Shown here one piece after another: positions 25,939-39,085 of a stretch of DNA of 64,000 nucleotides (its first letter is position 1; the number at the start of each line of letters is the position of its first letter). Source of the DNA: Halomonas campaniensis (GTDB lineage Bacteria > Pseudomonadota > Gammaproteobacteria > Pseudomonadales > Halomonadaceae); NCBI RefSeq assembly GCF_014193375.1, contig NZ_JACHZF010000009.1, positions 1 to 64,000 of the forward strand, given 5' to 3'. The notes below the pieces were generated by a model. It saw only the letters and a list, made by a program, of their open reading frames with translations, was not told where the DNA came from and searched no databases. Position numbers and translations under genes: made by a program.

Positions 25939-28281
25939 ATGAGAATCAAGACCATCGGACTGGCGGCGCTGCTGCTCGTCGGGGCCGGGACGGCCCAGGC
26001 ACAACCCTTCGAGGTGACAGACATTCGTGTGGAAGGCCTGCAGCGGGTCTCCGCGGCGTCCGTCTTCAATGCCTTTCCTGTCAGCGCCCGTGACCGGGTC
26101 GACGACCGCGAGCTGGCCGAGGCGACCCGCAGCCTCTTCGCCACCGGCCTGTTCGAGGACATCCGCCTGGCCCGCGACGGTGACGTGCTGATCATCCAGG
26201 TGGTCGAGCGTCCGACCATCAGTCGCCTCAACATCACCGGCAATCGCCAGATCGGCGACGACGAGCTGCGCCAGGGGCTGCAGCAGGCCGGCCTCGCCGA
26301 AGGCCAGGTGCTGCAGCTCTCCACCCTGGACGAGATCCAGCGCGAGCTGGAGGGCGTCTACCAGGGCCAGGGCCGCTACAGCGCCACCATCGACACCAGC
26401 GTCGAGGAGGTCGGCGAGGGCCGGGTGCAGGTCAACATCGAGATCAACGAGGGGGCGGTGGCCCGCATCCGCCAGATCAATATCGTCGGCAACCGTGCCT
26501 TCGACGATGACACCCTGCGCGACGTCTTCGAGCTCAACGATCGCCCGGGGCGCATCTTCGGCTGGTTCTCCCGCGACGAGTACTCCCGCGAGGCCCTGGC
26601 CGGCGATCTGGAGCGCCTGCGCTCCTTCTATCTGGATCGCGGCTACGTCAACTTCAACGTCGATTCCACCCAGGTCTCGATCAGTCCCGACAAGTCGCAG
26701 ATCTTCATCACCGTCAACGTCGTCGAGGGGCGCCAGTACCGCATCGGCGACGTGCGCTTCGCCGGTGACCTGCAGATCGGCGAGCGCGAGGCCCGCGAGC
26801 TGCTGGCGGTGGAGCAGGGCGAGGTATTCTCGCGCAGCGACGTCACCGCCTCCTCCGAGGCGCTGCGCTCGCGCCTGGGCGCCGAGGGCTTCGCCTTCGC
26901 CAGCGTCGACGGGATTCCCGAGATCGGCGCCGACGGCGAGACAGTGGACCTGATCTTCCGGGTCGACGCCGGCCGTCGGGCCTACGTGCGGCGCATCGAC
27001 TTCATCGGCAACACCACCACCCAGGACGAGGTGCTGCGCCGCGAGATGATCCAGCTCGAGGGGGCCCCGGCCTCCACCGAGTCGATCAGCCAGTCCCGCC
27101 AGCGCCTCGAGCGGCTCGGCTTCTTCCGCCAGGTCGATGTCGAGACCCAGCCGGTGGCCGGCGAGCCGGACAAGCTCGACGTCACCTATACCGTGGAGGA
27201 GCAGCCTTCCGGGTCGATCTCGGCCAGCGTCGGCTTCTCCCAGAGCGCCGGGGTGATCTACGGCGTCGGCCTCTCCCAGAACAACTTCCTGGGCACCGGC
27301 AACCGGGTGAACATCGGCGCCCAGCGCAGCGATACCTTCACCAGCGTCAACTTCGGCTTCACCGATCCCTACTGGACCCTGGACGGCATCTCCCGCGGCT
27401 ACAACCTCTACTACCGCGAGACCGACTTCGAGGATTCCGACATCTCCACTTACTCCACCGACGCCTACGGCGCGGGGATCAACTTCGGCTACCCGATCAA
27501 CGAGATCACCCGTCTCAACTTCGGCACCGCGGTGGAGGACCTGACCATCAAGACCTTCCGCGATACCGCCCAGGAGATCAACCAGTACGTGGAGGACCAG
27601 GGGGCCGATGCCCAGGCCCTGAAGCTGACCGCGAGCTGGACCCGCAACAATCTCAACCGCGGCATCATGCCCACCGCCGGCAACTACCAGCGCCTGTCGC
27701 TGGAGACCGCGGTGCCGGGCAGCGACGCCGAGTATTACAAGCTGCGCGGCCAGGCCCGCCAGCTCTTCCCCCTCGACGACAACCACGACTGGGCGCTGAA
27801 GTTCAGCGGCGAGCTGGGCTTCGCCGACGTGGTCGGCAACGATCCCTACCCGTTCTACGAGAACTTCTTCGCCGGCGGCCTCGGGTCGGTGCGCGGCTTC
27901 ACCGCCAACACCCTGGGGCAGCCCACCACGCCCCCGCCCGGCGGTGGCCGGGACCGGACCCTGGGCGGCAACGTGCTGGTGCAGGGCAGCGCCGAGCTGC
28001 TCTTCCCGATGCCGTTCATCGAGGATCGCCGCTCCCTGCAGACCTCGCTGTTCCTGGATGCGGGCAACACCTTCCTCACCGACTGCTATGACGTGCCCGA
28101 GGGCACCACCTCCAACTGCAGCTCCGGCGTCGACCTGGGCGACCTGCGCTACAGCGTGGGCATCGGCCTATCCTGGCTGACACCGGTGGGGCCGCTGACC
28201 TTCAGCGTCGCCGAGCCGCTCAACGACGAGAGCGGCGACGACACCCAGTTCTTCCAGTTCTCCCTCGGCCAGACCTTCTGA
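25939..28281 (+). CDS. bamA: Outer membrane protein assembly factor BamA
   Basis: Central subunit of the BAM complex, which inserts beta-barrel proteins into the outer membrane. The 780-aa product has a signal peptide (about residues 1-22, ending AQA), five POTRA domains (about 24-425) and a C-terminal 16-strand barrel ending in F. The conserved loop-6 motif appears as GSVRGF near residue 651. The start at 25939 (MRIKTIG) gives a proper signal sequence; the longer open frame upstream crosses the promoter. It is followed 56 bp later by its periplasmic partner skp. Confidence 0.96.
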   Translation: MRIKTIGLAALLLVGAGTAQAQPFEVTDIRVEGLQRVSAASVFNAFPVSARDRVDDRELAEATRSLFATGLFEDIRLARDGDVLIIQVVERPTISRLNITGNRQIGDDELRQGLQQAGLAEGQVLQLSTLDEIQRELEGVYQGQGRYSATIDTSVEEVGEGRVQVNIEINEGAVARIRQINIVGNRAFDDDTLRDVFELNDRPGRIFGWFSRDEYSREALAGDLERLRSFYLDRGYVNFNVDSTQVSISPDKSQIFITVNVVEGRQYRIGDVRFAGDLQIGEREARELLAVEQGEVFSRSDVTASSEALRSRLGAEGFAFASVDGIPEIGADGETVDLIFRVDAGRRAYVRRIDFIGNTTTQDEVLRREMIQLEGAPASTESISQSRQRLERLGFFRQVDVETQPVAGEPDKLDVTYTVEEQPSGSISASVGFSQSAGVIYGVGLSQNNFLGTGNRVNIGAQRSDTFTSVNFGFTDPYWTLDGISRGYNLYYRETDFEDSDISTYSTDAYGAGINFGYPINEITRLNFGTAVEDLTIKTFRDTAQEINQYVEDQGADAQALKLTASWTRNNLNRGIMPTAGNYQRLSLETAVPGSDAEYYKLRGQARQLFPLDDNHDWALKFSGELGFADVVGNDPYPFYENFFAGGLGSVRGFTANTLGQPTTPPPGGGRDRTLGGNVLVQGSAELLFPMPFIEDRRSLQTSLFLDAGNTFLTDCYDVPEGTTSNCSSGVDLGDLRYSVGIGLSWLTPVGPLTFSVAEPLNDESGDDTQFFQFSLGQTF

Positions 28282-28337
28282 TTCCGCCACGACGACAAGA
28301 CGGCCGCCGCCCGCGGCGGCCCGCCAAGGAGCCCACC

Positions 28338-28820
28338 ATGCGTAGATTGACCGCCCTCCTGAGCCTGGTTCTGCTGGCCGTCCTGGCGCTGCCCGCCCAG
28401 GCCGATGACGTGGCCATGCTCGACTGGCGCCGTGCGCTGCTGCAGACCGATGCCGCCCAGCGCTCCATGAGCGAGCTGGAAGGCCAGGTCGGCAGCCAGC
28501 AGCAGCAGGCCCAGGCCCTGGAGCAGGAGCTTTCCCAGCTCCAGCAGCGTGCCGACAGCCTCTCGGACAGCGAGCGCCAGGAGGCCAACCGCAAGGTCGC
28601 CGAGCTCAACCGCCTGGCCGGCGAGATCATGCAGGCCCAGCAGCGCTCCGAGCAGCAGTTCCTGCAGCGCGCCGAGCCGCACCTGGATCGGGCCGTGGAG
28701 CAGCTGATCACCCGCCACAGCGTGAAGGTGCTGGTGGAGCCCCAGGGCGTGCTGCACGCCGAACAGCAGCTTCAGGACCTCACCAGCGAGCTGACCCAGA
28801 TCCTCAACACCATGCTGTGA
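28338..28820 (+). CDS. skp: Periplasmic chaperone Skp/OmpH family
   Basis: Holds unfolded outer-membrane proteins between SecYEG and BAM. The 160-aa product has a signal peptide (cleavage after about residue 22, PAQA), then a glutamine- and leucine-rich coiled coil (about 48-110) forming the tentacles of the trimer, and a C-terminal body strand. The ribosome binding site is AAGGAG. A hairpin (GGCCGCCG/CGGCGGCC) precedes it. The stop is 13 bp before lpxD. Confidence 0.9.
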   Translation: MRRLTALLSLVLLAVLALPAQADDVAMLDWRRALLQTDAAQRSMSELEGQVGSQQQQAQALEQELSQLQQRADSLSDSERQEANRKVAELNRLAGEIMQAQQRSEQQFLQRAEPHLDRAVEQLITRHSVKVLVEPQGVLHAEQQLQDLTSELTQILNTML

Positions 28821-28833
28821 GGACCCGGGACTC

Positions 28834-29871
28834 ATGACGCGATCCGACTCTCCGACCTACCTCCTGGGGGAACTCGCCGAGCGCATCGGCGCCCGGCTCA
28901 TCGGCGATGCCGGCCGCCGGGTGAACGGCCTGGCCACCCTCAGGGACGCGGGCCCCGACCAGGTGGCCTTCCTGGCCAACCGCGCCTACCTGAAGGACCT
29001 GCCGGCTACCCGCGCCGCCGCCGTGCTGCTGCACCCCCAGCACGGCGAGGCCTGTCCGGTGGCTCGCCTGGAGCTGGACAACCCCTACCTGGGCTACGCG
29101 GCGCTGTCGCGGCTCTTCGACCCCCTGGCGAGCCGCGCGCCCGGCGGCGTGCACCCCTCGGCGGTGGTCGACCCCTCCGCCACCCTGGGGGCGCGGGTGG
29201 ACGTGGGGGCCAACGCCGTGATCGAGGCCGGCGTCAGCCTGGGCGACGACGTGGTGATCGGCCCGGGCTCGGTGGTCGGCGCGGACACGGCCATCGGTGC
29301 CGGCACGCGTCTCCACGCCAACGTCACCGTCTGCCACGGGGTGATCATCGGCCAGCGGGTCATCCTGCACAGCGGCTGCGTGATCGGCGGCGACGGTTTC
29401 GGCTTCGCCCACGACGGCGCGCGCTGGCACAAGATCGCCCAGCTCGGCGGGGTGGTGCTGGGCGATGACGTCGAGGTGGGCAGCTGCTCGAGCATCGACC
29501 GTGGGGCCCTCGGCGATACCCTGATCGGCAACGACGTCAAGATCGACAGCCAGGTGCAGATCGCCCACAACGTGCAGATCGGCGACCACAGCGCGCTCGC
29601 CGGCTGCGTGGGCATCGCCGGTTCCACGAAGGTGGGCAGGCACTGCATGCTGGGCGGCGGGGTCGGCCTCTCCGGCCACCTGACGATCTGCGACGGGGTC
29701 CAGGTCACCGGCATGAGCCTGGTCACCAACTCGATCCACGAGCCGGGTGTCTACTCCTCCGGCACGGGGGCGATGAAGAACACCCAGTGGCGCAAGAATG
29801 CGGTACGCTTCAAGCAGCTCGACGACATCGCGAAACGGCTGTCACGACTCGAGAAGGGAAGCGACGGTTGA
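28834..29871 (+). CDS. lpxD: UDP-3-O-(3-hydroxyacyl)glucosamine N-acyltransferase
   Basis: Third step of lipid A synthesis. The 345-aa product has the N-terminal uridine-binding domain (about 1-105), then a left-handed beta-helix of hexapeptide repeats. The catalytic histidine lies in QIAHNVQIGDHSALAG, and an extended C-terminal helix follows. The ATG at 28834 follows GAGGACCC. The stop codon overlaps the -35 box of the fabZ promoter, showing that transcription is boosted here. Confidence 0.95.
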   Translation: MTRSDSPTYLLGELAERIGARLIGDAGRRVNGLATLRDAGPDQVAFLANRAYLKDLPATRAAAVLLHPQHGEACPVARLELDNPYLGYAALSRLFDPLASRAPGGVHPSAVVDPSATLGARVDVGANAVIEAGVSLGDDVVIGPGSVVGADTAIGAGTRLHANVTVCHGVIIGQRVILHSGCVIGGDGFGFAHDGARWHKIAQLGGVVLGDDVEVGSCSSIDRGALGDTLIGNDVKIDSQVQIAHNVQIGDHSALAGCVGIAGSTKVGRHCMLGGGVGLSGHLTICDGVQVTGMSLVTNSIHEPGVYSSGTGAMKNTQWRKNAVRFKQLDDIAKRLSRLEKGSDG

Positions 29872-29895
29872 GGGCGCCGCGGGGGGCGCTATAAT
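29868..29895 (+). promoter_or_regulatory. Internal promoter before fabZ
   Basis: TTGAGG, 16 bp, perfect TATAAT. The -35 overlaps the lpxD stop codon. It would drive fabZ-lpxA-lpxB-rnhB-dnaE independently of upstream genes. A hairpin (GCCCGCC/GGCGGGC, about 29934-29951) lies in the leader. Confidence 0.6.
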
Positions 29896-29976
29896 CCCCC
29901 GCCTGCCCGACGGTCGATGCCGCCGGCTCGTGCCCGCCCGGAAGGCGGGCATCTCGTCATTTCAGAGGTTGCTACG

Positions 29977-30420
29977 ATGGTAATGGACATCAACGAGATT
30001 CGTGATTATCTGCCCCACCGGTACCCCTTCCTGCTGGTGGATCGGGTAACGGAGATTACCCTGGGCGAATCCATCGTCGCCTACAAGAATGTCAGCATCA
30101 ACGAGCCGTTCTTCAATGGCCACTTCCCCCACCACCCGATCATGCCCGGCGTGCTGGTGATAGAGGCGCTGGCCCAGGCGTGCGGCATCCTCGGCTTCAA
30201 GACCGTCAACAAGCTCCCCGCCGATGGCTACGTCTACTACCTGGTCGGCAGCGACAACGTGCGCTTCAAGCGCCCGGTCATGCCGGGTGACCGGCTCCAG
30301 CTGCGCGCCGACGTGATCCGCGAGAAGCGCGGCATCTGGAAGTTTGCCTGCAAGGCCTCCGTCGATGGCGAACTGGCCTGCGAGGCCGAGATCATCTGTG
30401 CCGAGAGGAAGGTCGCTTGA
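29977..30420 (+). CDS. fabZ: 3-hydroxyacyl-[ACP] dehydratase
   Basis: Hot-dog-fold enzyme that dehydrates 3-hydroxyacyl-ACP in fatty acid elongation, competing with LpxA/LpxD for the same acyl chains. The 147-aa product has [11 protein letters not shown] near the N-terminus and the catalytic histidine H49 and glutamate E63 in [20 protein letters not shown]. The ATG at 29977 follows AGAGGTTG; a longer upstream reading lacks homology. Its TGA overlaps the TTG start of lpxA. Confidence 0.96.
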   Translation: MVMDINEIRDYLPHRYPFLLVDRVTEITLGESIVAYKNVSINEPFFNGHFPHHPIMPGVLVIEALAQACGILGFKTVNKLPADGYVYYLVGSDNVRFKRPVMPGDRLQLRADVIREKRGIWKFACKASVDGELACEAEIICAERKVA

Positions 30421-31184
30421 TACATCCCACCGCGCTCATCGACCCCGCGGCGCGCCTCGCCGATGATGTCGAGGTGGGCCCCTTCTCGGTGATCGGCCCC
30501 GACGTCGAGATCGGGCCCGGTAGCCGGATCGGCCCCCATGTGGTGATCAAGGGGCCCACGGTGCTCGGCGCCCGCACCCGCATCTTCCAGTTCGCCTCGG
30601 TGGGCGAGGACTGCCAGGACAAGAAGTACGCCGGCGAGCCGACCCGCCTGGTCATGGGCGACGACAACGTCGTCCGCGAGGGGGTGACGCTGCATCGCGG
30701 TACCGTCCAGGACCGCGGCGAGACCACCATCGGTTCGCGCAACCTGTTCATGGCCTATGTCCACGTGGGCCACGACTGCGTGATCGGCAACGACTGCATC
30801 CTGGCCAACCAGGTGACCCTGGCCGGCCACGTCAAGCTGGGCGACTTCGCCATCCTCGGCGGCCTCGCCGCGGTGCACCAGTTCTGCCACTTCGGCACCC
30901 ACGCCATGGCCGGCGGTGGCTCCATCATCACCAAGGACACCCCCGCCTACGTGATGATCAACGGCAACCCGGCCCAGGTCCACGGCCTCAACCTGGTGGG
31001 CCTCAAGCGCCGCGGCTTCTCCCGCGAGGCGCTCAAGGCGCTGGGCGAGGCCTACAAGCTGGTCTACCGCCAGGGGCTCACCGTGGAGCAGGCGCTGGAC
31101 GAGATTCGCACGCGCTTCGCGCTTGCCGAGACCGAGACCTTTGCCGCCTCCATCGAGGCCTCGACCCGCGGCATCATCCGCTAG
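30417..31184 (+). CDS. lpxA: UDP-N-acetylglucosamine O-acyltransferase
   Basis: First enzyme of lipid A synthesis. The 255-aa product is a left-handed beta-helix protein; the catalytic histidine is in YVHVGHDC (about H119, matching E. coli H125), followed by GGLAAVHQF. It starts with TTG at 30417, overlapping the fabZ stop by 4 bases (TTGA), with GAGAGGAAGG upstream, so it is translated by coupling. Homology begins at the first residue (IHPTALIDP). lpxB follows after 2 bp. Confidence 0.95.
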   Translation: MIHPTALIDPAARLADDVEVGPFSVIGPDVEIGPGSRIGPHVVIKGPTVLGARTRIFQFASVGEDCQDKKYAGEPTRLVMGDDNVVREGVTLHRGTVQDRGETTIGSRNLFMAYVHVGHDCVIGNDCILANQVTLAGHVKLGDFAILGGLAAVHQFCHFGTHAMAGGGSIITKDTPAYVMINGNPAQVHGLNLVGLKRRGFSREALKALGEAYKLVYRQGLTVEQALDEIRTRFALAETETFAASIEASTRGIIR

Positions 31185-31186
31185 CC

Positions 31187-32401
31187 ATGGCCGCGGCCGA
31201 GCGACAGGCGGTGAGGCGGGTCTACCTGGTGGCCGGGGAGCTCTCCGGCGACATCCTCGGCGCCGGCCTGATGCGCGCCCTCAGGGCGCGCCATCCCGGG
31301 GTCGAGTTTCGCGGCATCGGCGGCCCGCGCATGATCGGCGAGGGTATCGACAGCCGTTTCCCCCTGGAGACCCTCTCGGTGATGGGCCTGGTGGAGGTGC
31401 TCAGGCACCTGCCGGGTCTCCTTCGCGTGCGCCGTGCCCTGAAGGCCGATGCCCTGGCCTGGCGGCCCGACATCATGGTCGGCATCGACGCCCCGGACTT
31501 CAACCTGGGCCTGGAGCGGCAGCTGCGCGAGGCCGGTCTCACCACCGCCCACTACGTCAGCCCCTCCGTGTGGGCCTGGCGCCAGGGCCGGGTGAAGGGC
31601 ATCGCCAAGTCCGTGGATGCCATGCTCACCTTCCTGCCCTTCGAGGCGGCCTTCTACGCCCGCCACCGCGTGCCGGTGGCCTTCGTCGGCCACCCGCTGG
31701 CCGACGAGCTGCCGCTTACGACCGACCGGCTCGCCACCCGCGAGGCGCTGGGCCTGCCCACCGAGGGCGAGGTGCTGGCGCTGCTGCCCGGCTCCCGGGC
31801 CAACGAGATCCGCTTCCTGGGCGAGACCTTCCTCGCCGCCGCCGAAACGCTGTGTGCCGCCCGGCCGGGCCTGCGCATCGTGGTGCCGGCGGCCACCCCC
31901 CAGCGGCGCGCCGAACTCGAGAGGCGGCTGGAGGCCCATCCTGCACTGGTGGAGCGGTTGACCCTGATCGACGGCCAGGCCCGGGAGGCCATGGTGGCCA
32001 GCGACGCCGTGCTCCTCGCCTCGGGCACGGCGGCCCTGGAGGCGATGCTCTGCCATCGCCCGATGCTGGTGGCCTATCGCATGGCACCGGCCACCCACTG
32101 GCTGGCCAGGCGGCTGGTGAAGACCGAGTGGATCTCGCTGCCCAACCTGATCGCCCGGGAGTCCCTGGTGCCGGAGCTGATCCAGGACGCGGCGACGCCC
32201 GAGGCCATCGCCGCCCGGCTCGGCGCTATGCTCGATGATGCCCCGGGCCGTGCCGCCCTGGAGGCGCGCTTCGCCGAGATGCACGAAGGCCTGCAGCGCG
32301 ACGCCAGCCGCCGCGCGGCGGAGGCCATCGAGGCGCTGGTGGCCGGTCGGCCGCTGCCCGCGAGTGTCGCCCCCGAGCGGGCCGAGGAGGTGGCGCCTTG
32401 A
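31187..32401 (+). CDS. lpxB: Lipid-A-disaccharide synthase
   Basis: GT19 glycosyltransferase that joins UDP-diacylglucosamine and lipid X at the inner membrane. The 404-aa product has [13 protein letters not shown] near the N-terminus, [21 protein letters not shown] and the C-terminal [10 protein letters not shown] and WISLPNLIA. It is about 20 residues longer than E. coli LpxB through short extensions at both ends. The last 4 bases overlap rnhB. Confidence 0.95.
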   Translation: MAAAERQAVRRVYLVAGELSGDILGAGLMRALRARHPGVEFRGIGGPRMIGEGIDSRFPLETLSVMGLVEVLRHLPGLLRVRRALKADALAWRPDIMVGIDAPDFNLGLERQLREAGLTTAHYVSPSVWAWRQGRVKGIAKSVDAMLTFLPFEAAFYARHRVPVAFVGHPLADELPLTTDRLATREALGLPTEGEVLALLPGSRANEIRFLGETFLAAAETLCAARPGLRIVVPAATPQRRAELERRLEAHPALVERLTLIDGQAREAMVASDAVLLASGTAALEAMLCHRPMLVAYRMAPATHWLARRLVKTEWISLPNLIARESLVPELIQDAATPEAIAARLGAMLDDAPGRAALEARFAEMHEGLQRDASRRAAEAIEALVAGRPLPASVAPERAEEVAP

Positions 32402-33024
32402 CCCGGCGGCGAGGCGCCCCCCGGGAACTGCCGCCGCTGGTGGTGAACTACCACGGCCAGCGCCTGGCCGGGGTCGACGAGGTGGGCCGCGGCCCCCTGG
32501 TGGGCGCGGTGGTGGCCGCGGCGGTGATCCTCGACCCGGCGCGGCCCATCGAGGGGCTCACCGACTCCAAGGTGCTCAGCGCCAGGCGACGCGAGGCGCT
32601 CGACCGGGAGATCCGCGAACGGGCGCTGGCCTTCGCCGTGGCCGAGGCCACGGCCGCCGAGGTGGATGAGCTCAACATCTTCCATGCCACCCACCTGGCC
32701 ATGCGCCGCGCCATCGATGCCCTGGTACCCTCGGCCGAGTACCTGCTGGTGGACGGCAATCGCCTGCCCGGGCATCATGTCCCCGGCCAGGCGGTGGTCA
32801 AGGGCGACGCTCGCCACCCGGCCATCGCCGCCGCCTCGATCCTCGCCAAGGTGGCCCGGGATGCCCAGATGGCCGCGCTCGACGCCCGCCAGCCCGACTA
32901 CGGCTTCGCCCGCCACAAGGGCTACCCGACCCGGGAGCACCTGGCCGCCCTGGAGCGCCTGGGGCCGCTGCCGGAGCACCGCCGCTCCTTCGGCCCGGTC
33001 AAGCGCCAGCTTGCGCTGTTCTGA
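32398..33024 (+). CDS. rnhB: Ribonuclease HII
   Basis: Removes ribonucleotides from DNA by cutting 5' of the ribonucleotide. The 208-aa product has the active-site block [14 protein letters not shown] (about residues 22-35), the second acidic residue in LVDGNRLPG and the [12 protein letters not shown] motif. It starts with TTG at 32398, overlapping the lpxB stop (TTGA), with GAGGAGGT at ideal distance. No ATG lies before the essential first motif, so the TTG start is firm. Confidence 0.94.
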   Translation: MTRRRGAPRELPPLVVNYHGQRLAGVDEVGRGPLVGAVVAAAVILDPARPIEGLTDSKVLSARRREALDREIRERALAFAVAEATAAEVDELNIFHATHLAMRRAIDALVPSAEYLLVDGNRLPGHHVPGQAVVKGDARHPAIAAASILAKVARDAQMAALDARQPDYGFARHKGYPTREHLAALERLGPLPEHRRSFGPVKRQLALF

Positions 33025-33048
33025 TATTTCTCAAGCCCCGAGCCCTAT

Positions 33049-36549
<3,501 letters not shown>

Positions 36550-36579
36550 CGGGCTGCCGGCTGAGGACTGACGCATGCC

Positions 36580-36685
36580 AGCGAGGGGCGCCGGGGGAAG
36601 GCCGAAGAGGAGGTCCTACGCCAGGGATGGCGTCGGTAGCGCCCAGGGAGGGGGTCACAGCGCCTCCTCGAAGGCCTTCCCCCGG
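36580..36685 (-). repeat. Dispersed palindromic element, copy 4 (inverted)
   Basis: Full copy in the opposite orientation between dnaE and accA. The outer arms are GGGGGAAGGCC/GGCCTTCCCCC instead of the GACAGGCC/GGCCTGTC of copy 3, so both sides changed together. The inner arms GAGGAGG/CCTCCTC and the hairpin ACGCCAGGGATGGCGT are kept. Confidence 0.9.
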
Positions 36686-36723
36686 ATCAGCCCCGAGCAG
36701 TCGCCAGCAGTCGATGCGCCGCC

Positions 36724-36751
36724 TTGCGCCGCACGTTGAGGGTGCGATAAT
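36724..36751 (+). promoter_or_regulatory. accA promoter
   Basis: TTGCGC, 16 bp, GATAAT; 72 bp before the accA ATG and immediately after the palindromic element. Confidence 0.45.
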
Positions 36752-36822
36752 GCCAGCCACTTCCCATTTTTCGCGCCGCCCGCCACGGGCCGGGCGGTGA
36801 AACACCACAAGGCCTCCCGCCA

Positions 36823-37776
36823 ATGAATCCCAACTATCTCGACTTCGAACAGCCCATCGCCGAGCTCCAGGCCAAGATCGAGGAGCTGCGCCTGGTGGGC
36901 AACGACAGCCAGGTCAACCTCAGCGACGAGATCGGTCGCCTCGAGGAGAAGAGCCGCAAGCTCACCGAGTCCATCTTCAAGGACCTCACCCCCTGGCAGG
37001 TCTCCCAGCTCTCCCGCCATCCCCAGCGGCCCTACACCCTCGACTACCTGGAGCATGTCTTCACCGACTTCGACGAGCTTCACGGCGATCGCCACTTCGC
37101 CGATGACGCCGCCATCGTCGGCGGCGTGGCGCGCCTCGATGACCGTCCGGTGATGGTGATCGGCCACCAGAAGGGGCGCGAGGTGAAGGAGAAGGTGCGC
37201 CGCAACTTCGGCATGCCGCGCCCGGAGGGCTACCGCAAGGCCTGCCGCCTGATGGAGATGGCCGAGCGCTTCAGGATGCCGGTATTGACCTTCATCGACA
37301 CCCCCGGGGCCTATCCGGGCATCGACGCCGAGGAGCGCGGCCAGTCCGAGGCGATCGCCTACAACCTGGCGGTGATGTCGCGCCTGCGCACGCCCATCGT
37401 CGCCACCGTGGTGGGCGAGGGGGGCTCCGGCGGGGCCCTGGCGATCGGCGTCTGCGACGAGCTGGCCATGCTGCAGTATTCCACCTACTCGGTGATCTCC
37501 CCCGAGGGCTGCGCCTCCATCCTGTGGAAGAGCGCCGAAAAGGCCTCCGATGCGGCCCAGGCGATGGGCATCACCGCCGAGCGCCTCAAGGAGCTGGGCC
37601 TGGTCGATACCCTGATCCCGGAACCCCTGGGCGGGGCCCACCGCCAGCCGGTCACCACCGCCGAGCGCGTCAGGGAGGCGCTGCTGGCCAGCCTCGAACG
37701 CCTCGAGGCGATGGACATGGAGAGCCTGCTGGCGCGTCGTTATGAGCGCCTGATGAGCTACGGCGCGCCGGCATAA
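36823..37776 (+). CDS. accA: Acetyl-CoA carboxylase carboxyltransferase subunit alpha
   Basis: With AccD transfers the carboxyl group from biotin to acetyl-CoA, giving malonyl-CoA for fatty acid synthesis. The 317-aa product has the usual length. Visible are the N-terminal [18 protein letters not shown] helix, [11 protein letters not shown] and [12 protein letters not shown] oxyanion-hole glycines, then [13 protein letters not shown]. It is followed 7 bp later by tilS. Confidence 0.97.
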   Translation: MNPNYLDFEQPIAELQAKIEELRLVGNDSQVNLSDEIGRLEEKSRKLTESIFKDLTPWQVSQLSRHPQRPYTLDYLEHVFTDFDELHGDRHFADDAAIVGGVARLDDRPVMVIGHQKGREVKEKVRRNFGMPRPEGYRKACRLMEMAERFRMPVLTFIDTPGAYPGIDAEERGQSEAIAYNLAVMSRLRTPIVATVVGEGGSGGALAIGVCDELAMLQYSTYSVISPEGCASILWKSAEKASDAAQAMGITAERLKELGLVDTLIPEPLGGAHRQPVTTAERVREALLASLERLEAMDMESLLARRYERLMSYGAPA

Positions 37777-37783
37777 GGGTGCC

Positions 37784-39082
37784 ATGCCCCTCCAGTCCCT
37801 GATCGATGACGCCCTGGCGGAGACCCCGCCGGGGCGCGTCGTCTGGCTGGCCCTCTCCGGGGGCCTGGACTCCACGCTGCTGCTGGCGCTGGCCGCCGAG
37901 GCGTGCCGCCGCCATCCCCGCTCGCTCCACGCCCTCCACGTCCATCACGGCCTGCAGGCCGCCGCCGACGGCTTCGAGCTTCACTGTCGCCGGCTCTGCT
38001 CGCGGCTCGGGGTGCCGCTGTTCGTCGAGCGGGTGGCGGTGGACCCGGGCACGGGCCAGGGCCTGGAGGGGGCGGCCCGGGAAGCGCGCTACGCCGCCTT
38101 CGCCCGGCGTGTCCTGCCTGGCGAGACGCTCTGGCTGGCCCAGCATCGCGACGACCAGGCCGAGACCTTCCTGCTGGCGGCCCTGCGCGGCAGCGGCGTG
38201 ACGGGCCTGGCGGCGATGCCGGCGCGACGCATCTGGCGCGACAGCCGGGTCGAGCGACCGCTGCTGGCGCACTCCCGGGCCGCGCTCGAGGCCGAGGCCG
38301 GCCGTCGCGGCCTCGCCTGGGTGGAGGATCCCTCCAACCGCGACCAGGCCCTGGACCGCAACTTCCTGCGCCGTGCGGTGCTGCCGCTGCTGGCGAGCCG
38401 CTGGCCCCACGCCGGCGAGGCGCTGTCGCGCAGTGCCGCGCTGGCCGGTGAGGCCGAGGGGCTGCTCGGCGAACTCGCCGAGCTCGACCTCGCCCGCCTC
38501 GGCGGTGACCCCACAGGCCTCCCGGCGGCGGGGCTGTCGGCGCTGACGCCCGCCCGCCAGCGGCTGCTGGTGCGCCACGCCTGCGGCCGGCTGGGGCTGC
38601 CGACCCCGCCGGCGAGGCGCCTGGAGACGCTGCTGGCGCAGCTCGGCGCCCGGCAGGGCGCCCGGCAGGGCGCCCGGACGCGGGTGGCCTGGCCCGGCGC
38701 CGAGGCGCGGGTGTGGCGGGGCCACCTCCATCTGCTGGCGCCTCCGATGGAGCTGCCGACGGGATGGCGGGCGACGTGGGATGGCCGCATGCCGCTGGCC
38801 ACCCCGCTGGGCGAGTGCCGGCTGCGGCTGGTGGCGGAAGGGGAGCCGGCGGTCGGCACGCTTACGGTGGTGCCTCGCCGGGGCGGCGAGCGGCTGATGC
38901 TGGCCGGGCGCGGCAGCCGCGATCTCAAGCGGCTGCTGCAGGAGGCCGACGTGCCGCCCTGGGTGCGCGACCGGCTGCTGGTGGTGTGGCAGGGCGAGCG
39001 GGTCGTGGCGCTGCTCGACCCGCAGGCGTCCCGCTGGCTGGCCTGCGCCGAGGGCTGGCGGGCCCTTTCGCCGTCGCGCTGA
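37784..39082 (+). CDS. tilS: tRNA(Ile)-lysidine synthetase
   Basis: Modifies C34 of the tRNA-Ile with CAU anticodon to lysidine, changing its specificity from Met to Ile. The 432-aa product has the PP-loop SGGLDS at residues 25-30, an N-terminal ATPase domain, a TilS substrate-binding domain and the small C-terminal domain. A 12-bp tandem duplication adds GARQGAR near residue 290. The stop lies 3 bp from the stop of the convergent ppx, with no room for a terminator. Confidence 0.93.
   Translation: MPLQSLIDDALAETPPGRVVWLALSGGLDSTLLLALAAEACRRHPRSLHALHVHHGLQAAADGFELHCRRLCSRLGVPLFVERVAVDPGTGQGLEGAAREARYAAFARRVLPGETLWLAQHRDDQAETFLLAALRGSGVTGLAAMPARRIWRDSRVERPLLAHSRAALEAEAGRRGLAWVEDPSNRDQALDRNFLRRAVLPLLASRWPHAGEALSRSAALAGEAEGLLGELAELDLARLGGDPTGLPAAGLSALTPARQRLLVRHACGRLGLPTPPARRLETLLAQLGARQGARQGARTRVAWPGAEARVWRGHLHLLAPPMELPTGWRATWDGRMPLATPLGECRLRLVAEGEPAVGTLTVVPRRGGERLMLAGRGSRDLKRLLQEADVPPWVRDRLLVVWQGERVVALLDPQASRWLACAEGWRALSPSR
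38645..38677 (+). repeat. 12-bp in-frame tandem repeat inside tilS
   Basis: GGCGCCCGGCAG occurs in two full and one partial tandem copies. It encodes repeated Gly-Ala-Arg-Gln and keeps the reading frame, so it only lengthens a linker. Confidence 0.85.
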
Positions 39083-39085
39083 GGG

